Of a DNA stretch of 64,000 nucleotides, positions 56,187 through 64,000 are shown one piece after another. The notes below the pieces were generated by a model. The model was not told the DNA's origin. It did no database searches and saw only the letters and a list, made by a program, of their open reading frames with translations. The translations under genes and the position numbers were made by a program. Origin of the DNA: Triglochin maritima (lineage: Eukaryota > Streptophyta > Magnoliopsida > Alismatales > Juncaginaceae); the NCBI GenBank assembly GCA_963682175.1, contig OY821789.1, positions 5,270,001 through 5,334,000 of the forward strand. Direction: 5' to 3'. Numbering within the stretch: the first letter of the stretch is position 1; each line of letters opens with the position of its first letter.

Positions 56187-59100
56187 ATGTCGGACAGCAA
56201 CGGAAATCAAACCGGAGTGATGAATCCTCATCGCCTCGTCACAACACCTCTGAACGAGACCAACTATTTATCTTGGTCTCGCGCGGTCACGCTATCCCTC
56301 AGCGGCAGAGGGAAGCTTGTCCACATCACCGGGAAAATCCCAAAACCAGAAGAAGACGCGAACGAGAAAATGCAAGAGGAGTGGCAAACCTCGGATCACC
56401 AAGTGATGTCGTGGCACATTGCCTCCATGCATGCAAACATCGCCGAAATCTTCATATATAAAGACAGTGCAAAAGATCTGTGGGACTCTGTTCGAGACCA
56501 CTACGGAAAGACAGAAAATTTCGCACACATCTTCAAGATCAAGCAAGAAATCGCACAAACACAACAACACGGGACTTCAATCACCGAGTACCTCGGTACC
56601 CTCAGAAGAAGGTGGGATGAGCTCAGAATATACGAACCACCCACCACAGACCCAAAAATCATCCAAAACCGGCAAGAGCAAAATCAAATCTACCAGTTTC
56701 TGGTGGGTTTAGATCCGAGCTACGAGACTATTCGGTCTCAAATACTCATGGCGACGGATCTCCCCAGTCTTCCACACATCACAAGCCTCATTCAGCGGGA
56801 AGAAACGCGGAGAAACACGATGAAAAATCAGAACAACAACGCGGACAACCAAGCCTTCATCGTCGGTCGGAACCAGGCTCAGGGAGGAGTAAAAAAAAGG
56901 TTCGGAAACAAAAACACCGAACACTGCGACAACTGTAAAAAGCAAGGACACAACAGAAATCAGTGTTGGTTCCTCTTTCCCCATCTCAGACCACAAAGAA
57001 ACGAGAGAAACACAAAAGCCAACTTGGTGGAAGGAGTCGCCGGTGGCAACACCAGCCTGCTCGGAGGCGGCGACCACAACACACGCATACTCCGGAATAG
57101 CAACCGACACAAAGAAAAAACACAAAACCCTACCGGTTATGCGGATAACTCCGCGTTTTATATTCAGCAACTTGTCGGATCTTCCAACCCGACCCGATCG
57201 GATATAACTTCGGTCGGATCCAGCCCATTCGGATCTGGTAATGGTAATCCGGATTCTACCATTAACCCACTTCACTTAAAAAGTCTGGTGGGCCAGCTTA
57301 ATGACCTTTTGCAAAACAACCCCCATGCAACTGGTAATTCCTTAGGTAAATTAAATTTTTCGGATTTTACTGTTTTCTCTGGTTTAACAACTAAATTCAA
57401 TAACAAATCGTGGAAAATCGATACCGGAGCCACCGACCACATGACTGGAGATCCAACAATACTTAGTAATATTAAAAATCTAAGTTTAGTAAATAAATTT
57501 GTAACAGTAGCAAATGGAAACAAGATACCAATTAAAGGAATCGGGAAAATCAACTTACTTAACAACACCCTAAATGATGTTTTATATGTACCTAATCTAG
57601 ATACTAATCTTATATCTGTAGCCAAAATCACCAGAAATCTCAATTGTGATGTTATATTTGCTCCTAATAATGTTGTTTTTCAGGATCGTATCTCAGGGAG
57701 GATGATTGGTAAGGGCATCCTCACGAATGGTCTTTATGTTCTAGAAACAGACGAAAAAGCACTTCATACCCATACCCTAAACAACCATATTCTATGGCAC
57801 AAAAGGATGGGTCACCCATCATCAAGTATATTAAGATGTTTTTTTCCCTCCTTTAGAAATGAATTATTATGTGATATATGTCGTTTTGCTAAACAAACTC
57901 GCTTACCTTTTCAAAATTCTAGCACCAAAACTCTTATGCCTTTCGAATTGATACATTCTGATATTTGGGGACCAACTCCTGTTGAATCTTACAACGGTTT
58001 TCGGTATTTTATTAGTTTTATTGACGATTTTTCACGAGCAACCTGGGTTTATCTGTTAAAAAACAAATCTGATGCTTACTCTGTTTTTTGCGAATTCCTC
58101 CGTTTTATTGAAAACATGTTTGACGCAAAAATTAGATATTTTAGATCTGATAACGGCTCTGAATATATGAGCAACCTATTTCAAAATCTTTTACGACAAA
58201 AACGTATCTTTCACCAAACCTCTTGTGTTAATACACCACAACAAAATGTGATTGCAGAAAGAAAAAACCGACATCTATTAAATGTCACTCGCTCTCTTCT
58301 TTTTCAAACTAATGTTCCTAATTTTTTTTGGTCCGATGCAATTCTTGCTGCTACTTATATTATCAACCGACTTCCTAGTCCCACTACAAACAATAGAAAA
58401 CCGTTAGAAATCTTGTATAATAGATAAATTAATATCAACCATCTTAGAGTTTTTGGTTGTACCTGTTTTGTCCACAAAAAACGGGAAGATAAACTTGATC
58501 ACAACTCCATCAAGTGTATTTTCTTGGGATATTCCTTTAGGAAAAAAGGTTACAAATGCTATGACCCAGAAAATAAAAAAACCTATGTCTCAAGAGATGT
58601 TACCTTCTTCGAAGAAGCCACCTTCTTCAAAAATCCCAATCCTAAAAACGCTTCCGCTATCCTAGTACCTCACATCACCTACAATAACCTTCTACCCACA
58701 ACACCACCAGCAATCCCAGAAAGAGGAGGAAACGAAGACGGAGGAGGAAATGAAAGCGAGGGAGAAGAAAACGGAGGAGAAAACGAAAGAAGAGATGAAG
58801 GAAGAGAAAATCCAAGGGGAGAAGAACCTCCAAGAAGATCTACGCGTCCATCTCACCCTCCTAGCAGATTCAATGATTATTATCTCTCACACACCACATA
58901 CCCTATCCAAAACTTTCTATCATACCAACAAATCTCACAAAAACATCAAGCCTTCCTAGGAACAATAGACACAAATAAAGAACCAACACATTACCATGAG
59001 GCTATAAACAACCAAAATTGGGTCAAAGTCATGGATGATGAATTACGAGCCCTAGAAAATAACCACACCTGGACCCTTGTTCCTCTTCAACCAGGTACCA

Positions 59101-60524
59101 AACCTGTTGGATGTAGATGGATCTACAAGATTAAATATCATAGCAATGGGAAAATAGAAAGATATAAGGCTAGACTCGTGACCAAAGGTTACACTCAGAC
59201 CTATGGTCTTGATTACTTAGAAACTTTTGCTCCTGTAGCCAAAATGAACACTGTCCGTGTTCTTCTCTCAATTGCTGTAAATCAAGGATGGAATTTGTTT
59301 CAAATGGATGTCAAAAATGAATTCTTACAGGGAAATCTAGAAGAAGAAGTTTACATGATTCCACCACCTGGCTACACCACGTGTCTGAACCAGGTATGCA
59401 AGCTTCACAAGTCTATATATGGACTAAAACAATCACCTCGGGCCTGGTACGCAAAACTTAGCTTCTCTCTCATTAATTATGGTTTTGTTAAAAGCTCTGC
59501 TGATGCATCCATGTTTACAAAACATAGTCATAACACTACTATCATTGTACTTATCTATGTCGATGACATTATCATAACTGGAAATAATAATCACCAAATA
59601 GCATTAGTTAAAGAATATCTGAAATCAAAGTTTGACATAAAAGACCTAGGATACTTGAAATACTTCTTAGGAATAGAAATTGCATACTCCAAGAAAGGGT
59701 TATTTCTCTCCCAACGAAAATACACCCTTGACCTACTTAAAGAAACCGGAAAACTAGGATCAAAACCCTCAACTACTCCTATAGAAACCAACAAAAAACT
59801 AGGACCAACAGATGGAACCCCTCTTTCTAACATTGGGCAATTTCAGAGATTAGTAGGAAAACTTATTTATCTTACTGTTACCCGACCAGACATTACATAC
59901 ACCGTCAGTTTAATAAGTCAATTCATGCATACTCCTCACACACACCACTTAGATTTGGTAAAAAGAATCCTATGTTATCTTAAAGGGACACCCGGACAAG
60001 GTCTCTGGATGAAACCTAACAACTCTAACTCGATAATTGGATATTCTGATGCAGACTGGGCTGGAAGTCATGATCGAAGATCTACCTCTGGGTTCTGCAC
60101 GTTCGTGGGAGGCAACTTGGTAACTTGGCGAAACAAAAAACAAAATGTTGTCGCCAGATCGAGTGCAGAAGCAGAATATCGTGCAATGGCATCAACTACT
60201 AGCGAACTAATTTGGCTAAGTCAACTACTTAAAGATATGAAGATCACAACTCAGAAGCCCATGAAGATGTTTTGTGATAATAATGCAGCACGACACATCT
60301 CCATGAACCCAGTCTTCCATGAAAGGACTAAACACATTGAAGTCGATTGTCACTTCATTAGAGAAAAGATACAGTCAAAGCAAATAGAAGTCCCCTACGT
60401 TCCAAGCAAAGATCAGCTGGCTGATATCTTCACCAAAGCTCTAGATCGAAAGACCTTCTCCAACATACTTCTCAAGTTAGGATCTATCAACCCCTTCCAG
60501 ACCCAACTTGAGGGGGCGTGTTAA
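56187..60524 (+). pseudogene. Copia Gag-Pol polyprotein interrupted by one in-frame stop
   Basis: One frame spans the element except for a TAA at 58425-58427, between the integrase core and the C-terminal integrase segment. MSDSNG at 56187 is the likely start, although the frame is open from 56127. Gag has the PLNETNYLSWSRAV segment and the zinc knuckle CDNCKKQGHNRNQC near 56934. Protease has DTGATDHM at 57420. Integrase has its HHCC finger, HSDIWGP (57955) and FRSDNGSEY, with the final Glu in the NVIAERKNRH context. Reverse transcriptase has the YVDDII catalytic box at 59556, and RNase H has SDADWAG near 60043. The terminal TAA at 60522 lies within the first bases of the 3' LTR. Apart from the one stop the frame looks undamaged. 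A copy without it elsewhere in the genome is likely. Confidence 0.92.
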
Positions 60525-60744
60525 AAGAAGAAGACCGTTGAAGACAATTTAAGGTAGAAGCTTACCAATGCACCCGATTAGCATACCCAAGACAACGATT
60601 GTAGTCTCCCAGGAAGACAATAAATAAAGCCAAACGGCTACAAATCTCTGTATAAATACTCATGTACTCAAACAATCAAATACAACAAAAATATACACTC
60701 TTTCTCTTCTTCCTCCCAAATTCATCATCGTCACAAGTTTAATA
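60519..60744 (+). repeat. 3' LTR of the Copia element
   Basis: 226 bp, beginning TGTTAAAAG and ending TTTAATA. The first bases supply the stop codon of the polyprotein. Confidence 0.95.
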
Positions 60745-60760
60745 TAAATAAACATCGTAA

Positions 60761-61816
60761 TCAGTTGAGCTCAAAATGGCTGAACTGATTCAGCTTTGAT
60801 TTTAAAACAGATGAGAGTCGAATGGGACGACCAGCTCGGTCGAGCCAGACAACAGTTGCTTTTGACTCCAAGATTGGCTGGAAACACATGCAAAAATATC
60901 ATAAAAAACACGGACTCAGCGAGACCCCTCAAAACTGAATACGTTCATCCATGGATGGAGGACTAGACAGTGGACAACCTACCTTCATGTCGGGGAGCTT
61001 GACGATCAAATGCTCGAAGAATATGCGCACCGAGGATGTACCCGAGACCCTCACTTTCACAGCAAACCTATCACCGCTCTGGAAGTGCAAAAAGCGCGAG
61101 CATACAATCATTAGTTGCACCATAAAAGATGAAAACACTGAAGAAGAAAAATGTCACCAGGTAATGAAGTTGAATGGGAATACAAGATGCAAAAAAAAAA
61201 ATCTGAGTGAAATATACTTTCAAGGGTGCTAAAAACTTGATGGATAGATCTGCCAGTGCAAGCATCTCTCCCGCGCGAGCAACAGCATCTGCGTTTACAC
61301 CAACTGTTTGAAGAAACTCATGATGACCTGAGAAGTTTTTGAAAGCAAGTAGAATTTTATTAATTTAATATTGGCTAATGTAAATAGTGGTATACAAAGA
61401 TCTTTCCGTAAATAATATATATTATCGTCGAGTCGTCATTGATATTTAAGTCTTGTTAGTCAACATGACTTTGTGATTGGAACTTCTATAGATGGAAATA
61501 GAGTTGATATTTTGATAATTAAGCTAGAAAAAGGTTAAAGAAAATCCTCACTATGTTGGACATAACTGTTATAGACAGCATTGTTGACAACCCCATACTG
61601 ATCAAGCTCGTAATCCCGCACTTTAAGCTCCATGTTGAAAAACTCTTCGCCTCCGTGAAGTTTGATTGGCGAAGAGTCCTTGGAGGCGGTGGCACAGATA
61701 CGAACGGAAGCATTGAAGTGGCGTGGAGTGAGATGGACGGAGCGGAAGTCGGCACGACGTGCGGGTTGCGGGAGCACGTTCTGGGTGGAGATTAAACGGA
61801 CTACGTGCGAAGCCAT
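60761..61816 (-). CDS. Acyl-lipid thioesterase (hotdog fold, plastid), copy B, four exons
   Basis: Exons 61816-61552, 61327-61218, 61078-60983 and 60877-60761 give 195 residues with GT-AG introns and consistent phases. The N-terminal 60 residues ([10 protein letters not shown]..., Ser/Arg-rich, few acids) form a plastid-transit-like peptide. Then comes the hotdog domain: [20 protein letters not shown], with the catalytic Asp/Asn helix, [41 protein letters not shown] and [15 protein letters not shown]. The family (Arabidopsis ALT/ATL, for example At1g35290) hydrolyses acyl-ACP to release fatty acids and ketoacids. Substrate cannot be read from sequence. It is a tandem paralogue of copy A with the same exon sizes after exon 1. 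The transcript's 3' untranslated region is interrupted by the Copia insertion. Confidence 0.9.
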
Positions 61817-61873
61817 GGAATATTGGGAAAGGATATTTTTGTATTGTTTGCATTGCCCAAAGAAGCTGGTTTT

Positions 61874-61880
61874 TTTTATA
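61874..61880 (-). promoter_or_regulatory. Probable TATA box of thioesterase copy B
   Basis: The minus strand reads ACTATAAAAAAAACC about 60 bp upstream of the start codon. Confidence 0.55.
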
Positions 61881-62204
61881 GTTTCTCTAAATTTGTCGGT
61901 GATCTACCTACCACTAAGTCATAATGTGCAACTCTACGATTGACGACAAACCCATGAATCCGTGATGGTAAACCAGTCTTGTGCCTAAGTCATGTGTTTA
62001 GTTTTATACACGTGACTTAATGTGTAATGTGTTAGAACCCTAACCCGGTTTTAGGGTTAATGGAGGATTAAAAGGGGGTTTGCATGGGGAGATGGGGAGT
62101 GCATAGGGAAGAGAAGAGGGGCGTACAGTGTAGACGTGAGGGGGAGGTGTGGGCTCTCGTGTAGGGCACTGTAGCGAGGAGGGGTGTTGGGGTTTTAAAC
62201 GTGA

Positions 62205-62208
<4 letters not shown>

Positions 62209-62245
<37 letters not shown>
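62209..62245. repeat. (CT)n microsatellite
   Basis: About 18 CT units in the predicted transcribed leader of the LTR, about 180 bp from its start. Other copies have shorter CT/GA tracts at the same place. Confidence 0.95.
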
Positions 62246-62249
<4 letters not shown>

Positions 62250-62558
62250 CTCTCCATTTCATTCTTCTTCTCCTTCATCCAGCAGAGCAGACGATCGGAG
62301 GAGGCGAGGACGTCGTGCGGGAGGAGGTCAGACGTCCGGAGAAGGAGAGGCGCATGCTCGAGGTCTACCAGAGGCGACGTGCGTGAGCGAGCTCCGGCGG
62401 TTCGTCGTCTTTGCGTGAGGTATGCCGCTCTCTAGTGTGGTTTTATGGTTAACCCTCATGAGAGGGTTGTGTTGGTCGGTCGGAGGAGGTCGGAGACCTC
62501 TCCGACGTTGAGTGTTGGTGAAGAAACCTCGGCTGGCGGGAGGTTGAAGACGACCAAC

Positions 62559-63032
62559 GGTCGACCGGACCCTTCAGGCGGTCGACCGAATGCGTGTATT
62601 TTGTCTGTCTGTCGTGTTTCGGTCGACCGTGTCCTTGGGTTCGGTCGACCGGAACTTAAGTTTATTGGTTTACTATGCACGTTGTTCGGACGTTGGTTTT
62701 CGTTCGGTCGACCGTTATATGACGTAGATTAATAGGTTGACCCTATCTGTTATCGGTCGACCGAGACCCCTGAGTCAGTCGACCGATAGTTTAAAATGAT
62801 GTAGAAATGCCATGTTAGTTTTCGGTCGACCGGGACCTGAGTTGGTCGACCGATAGTTTGATTTTGATGTTGACCAGACTCCGGATTTTGACCTCGTTCG
62901 GTCGACCGGTTTTAGACCTTCGGTAGACCGTTGGAGATTGTGTTTTGAGCACAGCGGTAGACCGTGTTAGGCGTACGGTCGACCGATTCCTTTCTGGAAC
63001 CGGTCGACCGAATCACCTCTTTCGGTTGACCG
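62559..63032. repeat. CGGTCGACCG paired-palindrome array
   Basis: Pairs include 62559/62580 (spacer GACCCTTCAGG). GAACTTAAGT follows the copy near 62643, and a pair near 62754 encloses ACCCCTGAGT, the complement of the ACTCAGGGGT word in the inverted copies. Decay variants are GGTAGACCG and GGTTGACCG. Confidence 0.92.
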
Positions 63033-64000
63033 TTTGGGCCCAGGACAGAATTCCTGGTTCCCTTTTTGAATGCCAACTTTGTCCACGGAAACCCGTGTCC
63101 TCTCCTTGTGCGTGAGCCGGGAGGTGACGGTGGGCGCGTGTTGCGTGCCTGCCTAGGGACCACCGTGTGGAAAAGTGTGGGTGTTCGGGACGCGTCACCT
63201 CCATGTATGGACCGTGACTCAGTTGATGGATTGATTTGACTTATTGTAGTATAGCAGGCCTGAGGGATCGCGGATCCCAATGTTGATGTTTGTACGGGCA
63301 CGCAACTGACGTTGGGTGAGGTGACTACCGGCCTTCGGGCTACGAAGGTCGCTGCCCTGCTTTTATAGCGGCGCGGTTGGTGTCTGCGGCTCGTGGAGCC
63401 TGATGACCTGGCAGACTTCGGTCTGGACCCGTCCGATGTTGTGCCGGACGTTGTGATGGACCACCAATGATGTGTCGGTGATGCCGCCGAGGTTGTGCCG
63501 GCGATGATGATTGTTGGGCCGAGGCTGTTCCGGCTATGTTGATTCCTCGACTGGGCACCTATCGAGATGTTGTTGTTATACCTTCTGGGCGACGACCCCG
63601 TTGGTCCCAGTGGCTCCGACCACAGAGATTTGCAGATCTGTATTCTATCGGCGCGCAGGCGTGATAGAGGCTCCCTGCCGAACCCTTGAGTAGTGTAGCT
63701 GCGTGTGGGGGGTGCGATGTCGCGTGTTGTAAGGCTGCATGTGCCTGCAGTAGGTCTCCTCGGGAGACTCGATGTTGACTGTCGGACTGATGTCCTGTTT
63801 TACCCTTCGGGGGAACTGTTTTCCATTCTGTCGATGCCATGACATGCTACTAGTATGATAGGTTCACTTGTGTAATGCATGCATATAGGTGAGTTGGCAT
63901 ACGGGGTTTCCTTCTGGAAACTCAGGCATTGTTGTTATATATTTTCAGGACCGCAGTAGGTCCAGTTGGGTGGTGATCGGCGGGCACGCGCATTTTGGAG

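Larger units (their letters stand above)
55827..60744 (+). mobile_element. Nearly intact Ty1/Copia retrotransposon, 4.92 kb, TSD TAAAT
   Basis: Both LTRs are 226 bp (55827-56052, 60519-60744) and differ by one base (GCATGCCC versus GCATACCC), so insertion is very recent. Perfect TAAAT duplications flank it (55822-55826, 60745-60749). The LTRs end in TA, not the usual CA. The primer site TGGTATCAGAG abuts the 5' LTR and the polypurine tract TTGAGGGGGCG abuts the 3' LTR. A TATAAATA box lies near 55960. Gag-protease-integrase-reverse transcriptase-RNase H order is that of Copia. It lies 16 bp past the stop codon of the oppositely oriented thioesterase copy B. Confidence 0.95.
62030..64000 (+). 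mobile_element. LTR of the 2-kb palindrome family, running off the window
   Basis: Starts TGTTAGAACCC, matching the sense-strand start of 44038-46199, and its body follows the same order: CT-rich leader, GAG/GTATGCC donor-like site (62417-62424), palindrome array and an acceptor-like TTTTCAG at 63942-63948. The expected GGGATGTTACA end lies outside. TAATG precedes it. Whether it is solo or the 5' LTR of a full element cannot be seen here. Confidence 0.85.

Overview
The window is nuclear DNA of a flowering plant, probably a eudicot. It is AT-rich, carries split genes with GT-AG introns and plant-specific gene families, and is crowded with plant LTR retrotransposons and MITEs. No bacterial, organellar, tRNA, rRNA or CRISPR features were found.

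Five or six host genes are supported. A small Cys/Gly-rich single-pass membrane protein lies at 21.1-21.3 kb (-). A five-exon class I glutamine amidotransferase of the GAT1_2.1 type lies at 25.5-28.0 kb (+). A single-exon WRN-exonuclease-like protein that has lost its Exo I acidic motif lies at 29.1-29.7 kb (-). An eight-exon CALMODULIN-BINDING PROTEIN 60/SARD1-family factor lies at 31.2-33.6 kb (-) and uses one probable GC-AG intron. Two tandem paralogous acyl-lipid (hotdog) thioesterase genes lie at 49.9-53.3 kb and 60.8-61.8 kb (-). The downstream copy (49.9-53.3) has a stop between its transit-peptide region and its catalytic domain; the other copy reads intact.

Most of the remainder is transposon-derived. 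There are seven solo LTRs with matching target-site duplications (TSDs; one of them has a 1-base mismatch): 2353-2952, 6385-7212, 7428-16581 (split by a nested element), 23448-24416, 37376-39875, 40154-42313 and 44038-46199. An eighth, 53378-54183, sits about 90 bp upstream of a thioesterase gene. A further LTR begins at 62030 and runs off the window, and an LTR with an adjacent Met-tRNA primer site lies at 48151-49250. Two elements are complete. One is a very young 7.33-kb Athila-derived element (7601-14930) with a tRNA-Asp primer site and a 516-codon Gag-like ORF but no pol. The other is a very young 4.92-kb Copia element (55827-60744) with a single in-frame stop, inserted 16 bp beyond the stop codon of a thioesterase gene. 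There are also a 359-bp TRIM and PIF/Harbinger-, Tourist-, Mutator- and hAT-type MITEs.

The most unusual structure is an array of the palindrome CGGTCGACCG. It occurs in nine LTRs that belong to at least three different families. The palindromes come in pairs whose starts are 19-23 bp apart, about two helical turns, and the words between them (ACTTAAGT, ACTCRGGGGT) recur in unrelated LTRs. The Athila-derived element carries a different palindrome, ACCGCCAATTGGCGGT, also in pairs, at exactly 21 bp, three times. In the 2-kb LTR family the array lies inside a predicted leader intron. This paired-palindrome module is the best candidate for an undescribed cis-acting system in the window.
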